Of a stretch of DNA of 43,842 nucleotides, positions 24,536 through 32,914 are shown in pieces (the stretch's first letter is position 1; each line of letters starts with the position of its first letter). Origin of the DNA: Ornithinibacter sp. GTDB lineage: Bacteria > Actinomycetota > Actinomycetes > Actinomycetales > Dermatophilaceae. The translations under genes were made by a program, and so were the position numbers. The stretch spans positions 1 to 43,842 of the forward strand of contig JAQSWG010000011.1 in the NCBI GenBank assembly GCA_029266735.1. Direction: 5' to 3'. The notes beneath the pieces are model-generated. The model searched no databases and had not been told where the DNA came from. It saw only the letters and a program-made list of their open reading frames with translations.

Positions 24536-25246
24536 GTGACGACCCAGACCCCCGAAGCCCGTCTCCTCGTCGTCGAGGACGAGCCCAACATCCGTGAGCT
24601 GCTCGCGACGTCCCTGCGCTACGCCGGTTTCGACGTCGCCACCGCTGCCAGTGGCAGTGAGGCGCTGAAGGTCGCGGGCGACCACAAGCCCGACCTCTGC
24701 GTGCTCGACGTCATGCTCCCCGACATGGACGGCTTCACCGTGACCCGTCGGCTCCGGGAGCAGGGCCGGTCGCTGCCCATCGTCTTCGTGACGGCGCGGG
24801 ACTCGGTGGACGACAAGATCAAGGGCCTCACCGTCGGCGGTGACGACTACGTCACCAAGCCGTTCAGCCTCGAGGAGGTGGTCGCCCGGATCCGCGCCGT
24901 GCTGCGTCGCACCCGTGGCGACGCCGACGACGACCGCCCGGTGCTGAGGTTCGAGGACCTCGAGCTCGACGAGGACTCGCACGAGGTCCGACGGGCCGGC
25001 CGCGTCATCGAGACGAGCCCCACCGAGTTCAAGCTGCTCCGCTACCTCATGCTCAACCCCAACAGGGTGCTCTCGAAGTCCCAGATCCTCGACCACGTGT
25101 GGGACTACGACTTCCGGGGTGAGTCCGGGATCGTCGAGTCCTACATCTCCTACCTGCGTCGCAAGATCGACACCGAGGGGATGCCGCCGCTCATCCACAC
25201 CAAGCGCGGCGTCGGCTACGTCCTGCGCCTGCCACCGCAGGGCTGA
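24536..25246 (+). CDS. OmpR-family response regulator, MprA-like
   Basis: 236 residues from GTG at 24536. Receiver residues: Glu-Asp pair in VVEDEPNI, phospho-acceptor Asp58 in CVLDVMLPDMDGF and Lys108 in YVTKPF. The C-terminal winged helix (about 130-236) ends SYISYLRRKIDTEGMPPLIHTKRGVGYVLR, the OmpR/PhoB signature. The start overlaps nothing upstream (50-nt gap after the cNMP kinase), and CACACT seven bases before the GTG may be a weak -10. The stop overlaps the kinase start (TGATG). The order regulator-kinase-HtrA protease is that of mprA-mprB-pepD in mycobacteria, an envelope-stress system; the assignment here rests on order and family and not on specific residues. Confidence 0.93.
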   Translation: MTTQTPEARLLVVEDEPNIRELLATSLRYAGFDVATAASGSEALKVAGDHKPDLCVLDVMLPDMDGFTVTRRLREQGRSLPIVFVTARDSVDDKIKGLTVGGDDYVTKPFSLEEVVARIRAVLRRTRGDADDDRPVLRFEDLELDEDSHEVRRAGRVIETSPTEFKLLRYLMLNPNRVLSKSQILDHVWDYDFRGESGIVESYISYLRRKIDTEGMPPLIHTKRGVGYVLRLPPQG

Positions 25247-26712
25247 TGTCCGACTCCCCCGTACCGGGCCCGGCGACCGGTCCGGTGGCGCGCGTCGTCC
25301 GACGACTCGAGGCTGTCCCGCTTCGGCGTCGGCTCGTCGGGATCGTCGGCGTCTTCGTCGGTGCCGCCCTGCTCCTCACCACCCTCGTGTCCGCGTACCT
25401 CATGCGCTCCGACCTCATGAGGGGGGTCGACGCGGAGCTGCGCTCCGTGGCCCGCCCCGTCGCCCAGCAGGCGGTCGACGACCTGCGTGACCGGCGGTCC
25501 GGCCTCCCGACGAACTACGCGTTCGAGCTGCAGGTCCCGAGGGCCTCCTTTCTCCGGATGCCGCCCGGACAGAGACAGAGGTCGCAGCCAGACCTCCCAG
25601 CGCTGTCGGTCGACGACCCACGGGTCACGGCCGGCCTGCCGTTCACCGTGCTCTCCGAGGACGGCAGGGACCGGTGGCGCTTCATCGCCGGCCGCGTCAA
25701 GGACGAGGAGGCGACGTTCGCCGTCGGCGTTCCGCTCGACCGGGTGACCCAGACGGTGACGAGCCTGCTCATCACCACCAGCCTCATCGGCGTGGTCGCC
25801 CTGCTGCTGTCCGTCGTCATGGCGCGGTATGCCGTCCGGAGGGCGTTCCGCCCGCTCTCACGGATCGAGGACACGGCCGCTGCCATCGCCGCCGGTGACC
25901 TCACCCAGCGTGTCCCGGTGCGCCAGGCGGACGACGAGGTGACCTCCCTCTCGCGCAGCCTCAACACCATGCTCGCCCGGGTCGAGTCCTCGTTCGCCGT
26001 GCGCGAGGCGAGCGAGGAACGGATGCGTCAGTTCGTCGCCGACGCCTCCCATGAGCTGCGCACCCCCCTCGCGACGGTGCGTGGCTACGCAGAGCTCTAC
26101 CGGCAGGGCGCGGTCTCGGACCCGGTCTCGATCGCGTCCGCCATGGAGCGCATCGAGGGCGAGTCCGACCGGATGAGCGGGCTCGTCGAGGACCTCCTCA
26201 CCCTCGCGCGCATCGACGACGCCCCCGAGGCCGTGGTGGGTCCGGTCGACCTCACCGTCCTCGCGGCGGATGCCGTCGCGGATGCTCGCGTGCGGGCGCC
26301 GGATCGCCGGGTGAGCCTCCTGGGTCTCGACGGACCCCTCGGCCCCTCGGTCGTGTCGGGGTCGGAACCGAGGTTGCGCCAGGTCGTGACCAACCTCGTG
26401 GCGAACGCCTTGCGCCACACCCCTGCCGGCACGCCGGTGGAGGTCGCCGTCGGCCACGACTCGGAGGGGGTCGCCCTGGAGGTCCGCGACCACGGGCCGG
26501 GAGTGCCTCGTGAGTCGTCGACCAAGGTGTTCGAGCGCTTCTACCGGGCTGACCCGAGCCGCGGTCGCGCGACCGGGGGCGGCAGTGGGCTCGGCCTGGC
26601 CATCGTGGCCGCCATCGTCGCCCAGCACCACGGGCGGGTGGGGGTGGCCCAGACCCCTGGGGGCGGTGCCACCTTCGTCGTCCGCCTCCCACAGGCATCT
26701 CCCAGCCTATGA
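25246..26712 (+). CDS. Membrane sensor histidine kinase, MprB-like
   Basis: 488 residues from ATG at 25246, one-base overlap with the regulator's stop. Two membrane helices (about 31-52 and 171-193) enclose an extracytoplasmic sensor of about 115 residues that contains VPLDRVTQTVTSL near the second helix, as in MprB/CutS-type kinases. A HAMP domain (about 195-250) follows, then the H-box FVADASHELRTPLATVRGYAELYR with His269, and the ATPase boxes LRQVVTNLVANALRHTP, DHGPGVP, FERFYRADPSR and GSGLGLAIV. Expected to phosphorylate the upstream regulator in response to envelope conditions; the protease encoded next may feed back on it, as proposed for PepD. Confidence 0.93.
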   Translation: MSDSPVPGPATGPVARVVRRLEAVPLRRRLVGIVGVFVGAALLLTTLVSAYLMRSDLMRGVDAELRSVARPVAQQAVDDLRDRRSGLPTNYAFELQVPRASFLRMPPGQRQRSQPDLPALSVDDPRVTAGLPFTVLSEDGRDRWRFIAGRVKDEEATFAVGVPLDRVTQTVTSLLITTSLIGVVALLLSVVMARYAVRRAFRPLSRIEDTAAAIAAGDLTQRVPVRQADDEVTSLSRSLNTMLARVESSFAVREASEERMRQFVADASHELRTPLATVRGYAELYRQGAVSDPVSIASAMERIEGESDRMSGLVEDLLTLARIDDAPEAVVGPVDLTVLAADAVADARVRAPDRRVSLLGLDGPLGPSVVSGSEPRLRQVVTNLVANALRHTPAGTPVEVAVGHDSEGVALEVRDHGPGVPRESSTKVFERFYRADPSRGRATGGGSGLGLAIVAAIVAQHHGRVGVAQTPGGGATFVVRLPQASPSL

Positions 26713-26734
26713 TCAGGCTCGCCCCACGTGTGCG

Positions 26735-26754
26735 GGTTCTACTGGCGTAGAACC
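26735..26754. promoter_or_regulatory. Palindrome in the leader of the HtrA protease gene
   Basis: GGTTCTAC-TGGC-GTAGAACC is a perfect 8+8 dyad with a four-base loop. It lies 23 bases after the kinase stop and 26 bases before the HtrA start. A TATGAT box (26708-26713) just upstream could drive the protease gene separately, which would put this hairpin at the start of its leader. Operator, attenuator or terminator are all possible. Confidence 0.5.
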
Positions 26755-26779
26755 AAACCCACACACAAGGAGCATGGCC

Positions 26780-28090
26780 ATGAGCGACCCGAACCCCACC
26801 CCGCAGTGGTACACCCCGGGGGGCGCAACCACAGCACAGAGAGAGCCGGCCGGGCACCCGACGGCACCCATCCCGGTCCACGGGTCGACGCCTCCCCCCG
26901 GCCCGTTCGGGCCCGTCGCTCAGCAGGGACCCACGGCCCCGCGCCCGGGACGTCGCCGGACGGCTGAGATCACGACGGTGGCCGTCCTGGCTGCCCTCCT
27001 CTCCTCGGGAGGCACGGTCGCCGCGTCCCGCCTGTGGGCCGACGAGGCACAGCCCCCCGCCGCGGCGGCGTCGCAGCAGGCCGGCACCGATGCGGCACCG
27101 GTCAGCCAGTCCGACCCCTCGTCCCCGGACTGGTCAGCCACCGCCGCAGCCGTCTCGCCGAGCGTCGTGAGCATCACCGCGTCGTCGGGCCAGCAAGGAG
27201 GCCAGGGCTCCGGCGTCATCATCGACTCCGCGGGGAACGTCCTGACGAACAACCACGTCGTCTCCGGCGCGGAGAAGCTCTCCGTCACCCTGGCCGACGG
27301 ACGGACCTACGACGCCGAGGTCCGCGGCACCGACCCGTCGACCGACCTCGCCGTCATCGCGATCTCGGACGCCCCGAAGGACCTCCGGCCGATCGCCACG
27401 GGCGACTCGGACGCGCTGAAGGTCGGCGACCCGGTCATGGCGGTCGGCAACCCCCTCGGCCTCGCCGGGACGGTCACGACCGGCATCGTCAGCGCCCTCA
27501 ACCGCCCGGTGTCGACACAGGGTGAGAGCAGCGGCCCCTCCGACCCGTTCGGCCAGGGCCAGGGTCAGACCGAGCCCGTCGTCACGAACGCCATCCAGAC
27601 GTCGGCCGCGATCAACCCCGGCAACAGCGGCGGTGCCCTCGTCAACGCCCAGGGTCAGCTCGTGGGGATCAACTCGTCGATCGCGTCTCTCGGCTCGCCC
27701 TCGGGCCAGTCGGGCAACATCGGGATCGGCTTCGCCATCCCGGTCAACGAGGCGACCTCGGTCGCTTCCCAGCTCATCGAGACCGGCAAGGTCACCCACG
27801 CCTTCCTCGGCGTCACCCCGCAGGACGGGTCCGCCTCCGACGGGTCGGCCACGAGGTCCGGTGCCGAGGTCGAGTCGGTCGGCGAGGGAACCCCTGCCGC
27901 CGAGGCCGGACTGCGGGCGGGCGACGTGGTCACCGCCGTCGACGGCGAGCGCGTGGACTCGGCCCTCTCCCTCGTCGGCCAGGTGCGAGAGCGCTCGGTC
28001 GGTGACAAGGTCACGCTGACCGTGCTGCGCGACGGCGGCACCATCGAGGTCCAGGTCACGCTGGCTGCGCGGAGCACCGCCGACAACTGA
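26780..28090 (+). CDS. HtrA/DegP-type serine protease with PDZ domain, PepD-like
   Basis: 436 residues. Two ATGs lie close together (26774, 26780); AAGGAG at 26767-26772 is one base from the first but seven from the second, so 26780 is chosen. A Pro-rich cytoplasmic part (1-58) precedes one membrane anchor (about 62-84). The trypsin-like domain (about 115-320) carries the triad His159 (NNHVVSG), Asp189 (STDLAVIAI) and Ser283 (NPGNSGGALV). A single PDZ domain (about 335-430) contains FLGVTPQ and GLRAGDVVTAVDGERV. Acts outside the membrane on misfolded proteins. It lies in the expected place for pepD after an MprAB-like pair and is followed by a strong hairpin. Confidence 0.93.
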   Translation: MSDPNPTPQWYTPGGATTAQREPAGHPTAPIPVHGSTPPPGPFGPVAQQGPTAPRPGRRRTAEITTVAVLAALLSSGGTVAASRLWADEAQPPAAAASQQAGTDAAPVSQSDPSSPDWSATAAAVSPSVVSITASSGQQGGQGSGVIIDSAGNVLTNNHVVSGAEKLSVTLADGRTYDAEVRGTDPSTDLAVIAISDAPKDLRPIATGDSDALKVGDPVMAVGNPLGLAGTVTTGIVSALNRPVSTQGESSGPSDPFGQGQGQTEPVVTNAIQTSAAINPGNSGGALVNAQGQLVGINSSIASLGSPSGQSGNIGIGFAIPVNEATSVASQLIETGKVTHAFLGVTPQDGSASDGSATRSGAEVESVGEGTPAAEAGLRAGDVVTAVDGERVDSALSLVGQVRERSVGDKVTLTVLRDGGTIEVQVTLAARSTADN

Positions 28091-28101
28091 TCCACCCGCC
28101 T

Positions 28102-28147
28102 CGAGATGCCTGAGCACGCCGTTGAGTCGGCGTGCTCAGGCATCTCG
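28102..28147 (+). terminator. Strong hairpin after the HtrA gene
   Basis: Arms 28102-28121 and 28128-28147 pair perfectly over 20 bases around a six-base loop (TTGAGT), starting 12 bases after the HtrA stop. There is no T-run. Seven bases further on is the AGGAGG site of the next gene, so the hairpin could also affect that gene's translation. Confidence 0.7.
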
Positions 28148-28162
28148 GGCGTCAGGAGGGGC

Positions 28163-30100
28163 ATGGTGTGGTGCATGACCCACCGCGACACCGTCCACCA
28201 GCTCGAGGCCGAGTTCGCCGACGCGATGAACCGGATGTATGCCGTCGGCAACGGACTGGCGCGCCTGCGCGCGGAACTCGACCGCGAGAGCCCCGGCGCA
28301 CCTGCCGCGAAGACGACGGGGGCGGGCCGGGCGCAGCCTGCGACGGCTGCGGTGCCCGCCGCGTCGCCAGCGACGACGGCCGCGGCATCCGAGCCGCCGG
28401 CAGCGGACGCCACGGTTTCCGGCACGCCCGCTGCGGCAGCGCTGGCCATGGCCAGCGGGGCCAACCCGTCGACACCACCGGTCGTCCGCCCTCAGGTGGT
28501 CGTCACTCCACGACCCCTCCCGGCCGTCCCCTGGTACCGGCGGGAGGGCGCCGTCACGAGGGCACTCGCCCTCACCGGCGCGGTCGTCACCCTGGCCGGC
28601 GTCGCGATGCTCCTCGTGCTGGCCGCCCAGCAGGGCTGGTTCGGTCCGGTGGCACGGGTCGCGGCCGGCGCCGCGCTGGCCGCCCTCTTGGCGGCGATCG
28701 GCGTGCGCAACGGCGAGGCCGAGCGGCGACGCGGGCCCGTGAGCAGTGCCTCGGTGGCGCTCGTCGCGACCGGAGCAGCCGCGGCATACCTCGACGTCGT
28801 GGCGATGACGAGCGGCTACGGGTGGGTCCGCCCGTCGGTGGGGCTGTTCCTGTCGGCCCTCGTGGCCGTCGGCGGCCTCCACCTCGCACGTCGCTGGGAC
28901 AGCGAGCTCCTAGGCGTGCTCCTCGTCGCCGGTGCGGCAGGCCTCGCGCCGTTCGTCGCTCGGGACTTCGGCTGGGTGGTGTCCGCGTTCCTCGGCGTGC
29001 TGTGCCTGGCGGGATGGTGGGCCGGGAGCCGACACACCTGGCCGGTCCTCACCATCGCGCGCACCGCCCCGTTGGCGATCTCGCTCGTCGTCGGCGCGAG
29101 CGACTCTCCCCTAGGAGGCGTCGACGCGGTCGGACACCTCACCGTCGGCATCCTGGTGCTGCTCAGCACGGTCATCACCTCCACGCTGGCCGTTCGCCGC
29201 GACCCGCGCGACGTCGCCGCCTCGGTCGCCGTGGGGCTCCTGGCCGTGGGCGTCCTCGCCTGTACGGCCCCGCTCGAGGAGCCGAGTCGGACGCTCGTCC
29301 TCACCCTGGCAGCGGTGGTCCTCCTCGCAACCGTGACTGCTCTCACCCGCCCGCCCATCGGCCCGCTCGCCGCACACCTCGTCACCACCGTGGGTGTCGC
29401 GGGAAGCGTCGCCGCCATCCTCGCCATCGTGTCCGGCGCCCCCGAGCGCATGATCGGCACACTGCTGGCCCTCTTCGCCCTCAGCCAGGTCACCGTCGCG
29501 GGCATGACCCGCTCTCGGTTGACCCTGTACCTGGGTGGGGGCTCCTCCGTGGTCGCGCTCTTCGCCTGGCTGGAGCACCCCCTGTCGGTGCTCAGCGTCG
29601 ACAGCGCGATCGACCATGACATGGCTGCAGCGCTCGCCGACAGCGTGCTCATCGGGGCTCTTGCGGTCGCCGGCGTGTGGGCTACGGGCCGGCAGCTCGG
29701 TCTGCACCGCGACGTGCGGCTCGGCGCGATGATCGTGTCGTGGGTGGTCGGTCTCCTCGCGTCGGCGACGGCCCTGGTGGCCGTCGGCACGCTGGTCGGC
29801 CGCAGTGCCGGGGACGCGACCCTGGGCTTCACGATCGGCCACGCCCTCGCGACCGTCACGTGGATGGTCGCCGCGGCATGGCTGCTCCTGCGCGGGCTCG
29901 AGCGCTCCCGGGACGCGGACCTCACCCTGCGCACCGGTCTCGTCCTCAGCGGCATCAGCGTCGCCAAGCTGTTCCTCTACGACCTCTCGGCGCTCAGCGG
30001 GATCGTGCGCTCGGTGGCGTTCATCGCCACCGGACTGCTGCTCCTCGCGACGGGAAGCCTCTACGCCAAGGCCTACGAGCGCAGCCGACTGGAGCCGTGA
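28163..30100 (+). CDS. DUF2339 polytopic membrane protein
   Basis: 645 residues from ATG at 28163, just after AGGAGGG (28154-28160); GTG 28166 is equally possible. The longer frame from ATG 28106 starts inside the hairpin and is rejected. Residues 1-45 are a coiled helix (HQLEAEFADAMNRMYAVGNGLARLRAELDRE), 46-115 an Ala/Pro linker, then PWYRREGAVTRALALTGAVVTLAGVAMLLVLAAQQGWFGPVARV and about 16-18 further membrane segments. DUF2339 proteins share this short coiled start, Pro linker and very hydrophobic body; their role is unknown, although a link to envelope functions has been suggested. The C-terminal ISVAKLFLYDLSALSGIVRSVAFIATGLLLLA is the family's conserved end. Confidence 0.85.
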   Translation: MVWCMTHRDTVHQLEAEFADAMNRMYAVGNGLARLRAELDRESPGAPAAKTTGAGRAQPATAAVPAASPATTAAASEPPAADATVSGTPAAAALAMASGANPSTPPVVRPQVVVTPRPLPAVPWYRREGAVTRALALTGAVVTLAGVAMLLVLAAQQGWFGPVARVAAGAALAALLAAIGVRNGEAERRRGPVSSASVALVATGAAAAYLDVVAMTSGYGWVRPSVGLFLSALVAVGGLHLARRWDSELLGVLLVAGAAGLAPFVARDFGWVVSAFLGVLCLAGWWAGSRHTWPVLTIARTAPLAISLVVGASDSPLGGVDAVGHLTVGILVLLSTVITSTLAVRRDPRDVAASVAVGLLAVGVLACTAPLEEPSRTLVLTLAAVVLLATVTALTRPPIGPLAAHLVTTVGVAGSVAAILAIVSGAPERMIGTLLALFALSQVTVAGMTRSRLTLYLGGGSSVVALFAWLEHPLSVLSVDSAIDHDMAAALADSVLIGALAVAGVWATGRQLGLHRDVRLGAMIVSWVVGLLASATALVAVGTLVGRSAGDATLGFTIGHALATVTWMVAAAWLLLRGLERSRDADLTLRTGLVLSGISVAKLFLYDLSALSGIVRSVAFIATGLLLLATGSLYAKAYERSRLEP

Positions 30101-30132
30101 CGCGGGCCACCCCCGTCTGCCACAGTGGCCGG

Positions 30133-30792
30133 ATGGATCGGCTGAGGGGGCGATGGCGCGCCGACTGCGCGCTCGTGGCGCCCGGGGCGGAGGCACGGGT
30201 CGTCGACGACCTCGGCCGAGACCTCCTCCGACGGTGGCGGGAGCCGCACCGGCGGTACCACGACGCCACCCACCTCCTCGAGGTGCTCAGCGCGGTCGAC
30301 ACGCTCTGCGCGAGGGAGGGGGTGGCCCCGCAGGACCGCGCAGTGGCCGCCCTCGCTGTCTGGTTCCACGATGCGGTGTATGCCGTGCGCACGCCGAGAA
30401 CGAACGAAGCGGAGAGTGCGGCGCTCGCGGCCGAGGCACTCGCACTTCTCGGCGCGGACGCGGCCACGACGGAGCGCGTCACCGACCTCGTCCTCAGCAC
30501 GGCCACACATGAGCTCCGTTCGGGGACAGCGCAGGACATCACGGCGGATGTCGTCCACGACGCCGACCTGTGGGTGCTCGGGGCGCCGGTCTCCCGTTTC
30601 GACGAGTACTGCCGGCAGGTCCGTGAGGAGTACGCCGACGTGCCGGCCGGCGAGTACGCCTCGGCCCGTTCGGCCGTGCTGCGACCCTTCCTCGTGCGGC
30701 CGCACGTCTACCGGACGACCCACGGCCGACGATCCTGGGAGACGGCTGCCCGCGAGAACCTCGCTCGAGAGCTCAGCCGCCTCGCGGCCTGA
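30133..30792 (+). CDS. HD-domain metal-dependent hydrolase
   Basis: 219 residues from ATG at 30133; CACAGT six bases before it may be a weak leaderless -10. An in-frame GTG at 30097 overlapping the previous stop is the alternative. Motifs seen are RRYHDATHLLEVL, AVWFHDAVYAV (the HD pair) and NEAESAALAAEAL, then DADLWVLG with a further Asp, and YCRQVREEYADVP. This is the predicted metal-dependent HD hydrolase family (COG4339), likely a phosphohydrolase; the substrate is not known. The last 20 bases overlap the 3' end of the convergent DUF4031-NUDIX gene. Confidence 0.85.
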   Translation: MDRLRGRWRADCALVAPGAEARVVDDLGRDLLRRWREPHRRYHDATHLLEVLSAVDTLCAREGVAPQDRAVAALAVWFHDAVYAVRTPRTNEAESAALAAEALALLGADAATTERVTDLVLSTATHELRSGTAQDITADVVHDADLWVLGAPVSRFDEYCRQVREEYADVPAGEYASARSAVLRPFLVRPHVYRTTHGRRSWETAARENLARELSRLAA

Positions 30793-31549
30793 GCGCGGCC
30801 TCGGCGAGCGGCCACCAGAACAGCCGGGAGCAGAGCGTCGCGAACTCCTCCCAGGTGACCCAGCGGCGGTCGGAGGTGTCGTCGAGCTCGGGCACCAGGG
30901 CGGGGCGCCACCCGGGCACAGTCACCTCGAAGACCTGGAGGAGGTCCTGGCCCTCCCGCCAGAGCCCACCGGTGGAGCGGCGATGGAACCTCTCGTAGCC
31001 GAGTGGCACGAGCCTGCTCTCGGGCACGACGAGGCCCGTCTCCTCGCGAACCTCACGAACGGCGTTCTCCCGGACCGTCTCCCCCGCTTCCCGCCACCCG
31101 CCCGGGCAGCCCCACTCGAGACGACGGACGGAGTGCACGACCGCAAGGTCGCCGGCGTCGTCCCGCACGAAGGCCATCGCCGCGAAGACCCGCCGCTCTG
31201 CCGCCTCGCGTGGAGAGCGGATGAGGTCGACGTCGGCGGAGGTCCCGTCGGCGAAGCGCACTCCGCTCACGCGAGCCACACCCTTGTCACCTCGCCGCTT
31301 CTGCATGCGGAGCCCGCTGCGCTGCAGTGCCCGGAGGAGGTCGCGCTCTGAGGTGGGGCGCGCACCCGCGGCGACGACGGCGGCATACCGCTCCTCGGGC
31401 ACGTCGTAGTGGTCGCCCTCGAAACCACGGGTGGGGATGCCGAGCGCACCGGCGAACCGGTGGAGCTCTGCCAGGCTGGTGTCGCTCACCAGGTGGGACC
31501 AGCGCCGCCCGTGCGCCTCGGTGCGAGGCGGGTCGATGAGGATGGCCAC
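30773..31549 (-). CDS. DUF4031-NUDIX fusion protein
   Basis: 258 residues from GTG at 31549, supported by TACGAT exactly six bases upstream. Residues 1-90 are DUF4031 (VAILIDPPRTEAHGRRWSHLVSDTSLAELHRFAGALGIP, then FEGDHYDVPEERY and LLRALQRSGLRMQKRRGDKG). Residues about 112-250 are a NUDIX fold; the Nudix box GWREAGETVRENAVREVREETGL matches GX5EX7REUXEEXGU at every conserved position. DUF4031 usually stands alone as a protein of about 90 residues; its fusion to a NUDIX hydrolase suggests a nucleotide-type ligand for both. The stop lies inside the HD gene on the other strand. Confidence 0.87.
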   Translation of the reverse strand: MAILIDPPRTEAHGRRWSHLVSDTSLAELHRFAGALGIPTRGFEGDHYDVPEERYAAVVAAGARPTSERDLLRALQRSGLRMQKRRGDKGVARVSGVRFADGTSADVDLIRSPREAAERRVFAAMAFVRDDAGDLAVVHSVRRLEWGCPGGWREAGETVRENAVREVREETGLVVPESRLVPLGYERFHRRSTGGLWREGQDLLQVFEVTVPGWRPALVPELDDTSDRRWVTWEEFATLCSRLFWWPLAEAALRPRGG

Positions 31550-31555
31550 CCCCAG

Positions 31556-31561
31556 ATCGTA
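31556..31561 (-). promoter_or_regulatory. Leaderless -10 box of the DUF4031-NUDIX gene
   Basis: Minus-strand TACGAT, six bases, then GTG at 31549. Confidence 0.5.
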
Positions 31562-31574
31562 GGTGCGCCCTCGA

Positions 31575-32390
31575 TCAGGTCGAGCCCGTCCACGCCCGGA
31601 CCAGCTGGAGGAAGCGCCCCGGGTGCTCCATGGACGGCAGGTGCGCCGCATCGGGCCAGTTCGTCCGCACCGCCCCCGGCACCGCCTTCGACACCCGGTC
31701 GGCCGCGTCGATGCAGGTGTCGAGGTCGTGCTCGCCGACGAGCACGTGGACGGGGCAACCGAGGTCACCCAGCCGCTCGAGGGCGGGAGGATCGAGCTCC
31801 GTCACGTCGTGGTCCTCACCCCACGCGGCCTGGATCTCGAAGGCGCGGCGCTGCATGAGCCGCACGGCATCCAGCAACCCGGCGTCGACGTCTTCCTCAC
31901 GGCGTCCCGAGCCGACCACCCAGGTACGGATGTTGGCCTCGACCGCTGTGGCGAGGTCACCCCGCTCGAGCGCGGCGTTCTCCGCGTCGGCGAAGGCCTG
32001 CAGATCGGGAGTGCGCAGCGCCAGGAGGCTGCCGCCGGGCGGACAGAGCAGAAGGCTGCGCACCAGGTCGGGTCGGGTGAGCGCGAGCTCGGTGGCTACT
32101 CCCGCCCCGAAGGAGGCGCCGATGACGTGGCAACGTGCGACACCGAGCGTTTCGAGGAGCCGGGCGACGTCGTCGACGTCCGACAGGGGTCCCTCCGGCA
32201 GGGTCGATGACTCCCCCGCCCCTCGCAGGTCCGGGCGCACGACGTCGTGGTCCACGACCAGGGAGTCCCACTGGGGGTCCCACATCCGCCGGTCCGCGAT
32301 GGCGGCATGCAGAAGGAGGACCGATGACCCGCCGACGGGCCCGGCCCGGTCGTGCGCGAGCAGTGAGGGTCCTGCCTGAGTGCTCGTCAA
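31575..32390 (-). CDS. Alpha/beta hydrolase
   Basis: 271 residues from TTG at 32390; AGGAG lies seven bases upstream and no ATG or GTG fits as well. Alpha/beta hydrolase fold: LLLHAAIADRRMWDPQW (oxyanion region), PDLRGAGES, the nucleophile elbow GASFGAG, VLVGEHDLDTC with the acid, and DAAHLPSMEHP with the catalytic His. It lacks an export signal, so it is cytosolic. Relatives include lactonases and esterases; the substrate cannot be told. It lies just upstream of the DUF4031-NUDIX gene on the same strand with only 25 nt between, so the two may be one transcript as well as separately started. Confidence 0.85.
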   Translation of the reverse strand: MTSTQAGPSLLAHDRAGPVGGSSVLLLHAAIADRRMWDPQWDSLVVDHDVVRPDLRGAGESSTLPEGPLSDVDDVARLLETLGVARCHVIGASFGAGVATELALTRPDLVRSLLLCPPGGSLLALRTPDLQAFADAENAALERGDLATAVEANIRTWVVGSGRREEDVDAGLLDAVRLMQRRAFEIQAAWGEDHDVTELDPPALERLGDLGCPVHVLVGEHDLDTCIDAADRVSKAVPGAVRTNWPDAAHLPSMEHPGRFLQLVRAWTGST

Positions 32391-32591
32391 CCGGGCTCCT
32401 GGTGGGTGCGGGGGTTCCCTGATCAAAGCCCTCCTTCGGCGCGGGGGCAAGCGCATTGCCAGCACGGAGGTGCCGCGTGTGGCCTGCGGGCGGCTGGGAG
32501 CCGCCTGTGGACGACGCCCCGGCGGACTCGGCGTACGCCCTACGCTCGGCGCAGCGCCGCCGAGGGGGCGGCCCACGAGGAGGGGGACTCC

Positions 32592-32882
32592 ATGGCTGCA
32601 CAGTTCCAGGTCGACACCGACCGCATCGCGTCGGCAGCGGGTGACATCGCGCGGATCTCCGCGGAGATCGAGGGGCAGGTCGGCGTCATGATGGCGCGCC
32701 TCACCGGCCTCCAGGACGCCTGGACGGGCTCGGCGTCGGCCCAGTTCCAGGGCGTCGTCGGTGAGTGGCGTGGCACCCAGCACCAGGTGCGGGCGGCGCT
32801 CGACTCCATTGGTCAGGTGCTCGGCGCGGCCGGCTCCCAATACGCCGAGGCCGAAGCGCAGGCCGTCCGCCTGTTCAGCTGA
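32592..32882 (+). CDS. WXG100 family type VII secretion protein (orphan)
   Basis: 96 residues from ATG at 32592 after a GGAGGGGGA site. It is a helical hairpin with the turn motif in DAWTGSASAQF (W-T-G), and a helix on each side with the usual heptad spacing (RIASAAGDIARISAEIEGQVGVMMARL and HQVRAALDSIGQVLGAAGSQYAEAEAQAV). The C-terminal YxxxD/E export signal may be YAEAE. Known members are exported as dimers by the ESX/type VII system. No EccC ATPase, partner WXG100 or PPE/LXG gene is within the window, so this is an isolated copy. Confidence 0.9.
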   Translation: MAAQFQVDTDRIASAAGDIARISAEIEGQVGVMMARLTGLQDAWTGSASAQFQGVVGEWRGTQHQVRAALDSIGQVLGAAGSQYAEAEAQAVRLFS

Positions 32883-32914
32883 CCGCGCCGACGAGCCGTG
32901 CCGAGGCAGGCGGG

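Noticed and set aside
28106..28162. Upstream ATG start for the DUF2339 protein
   Set aside because: The ATG lies inside a 20-bp hairpin and has no ribosome site; AGGAGGG is at 28154-28160, just before 28163/28166.
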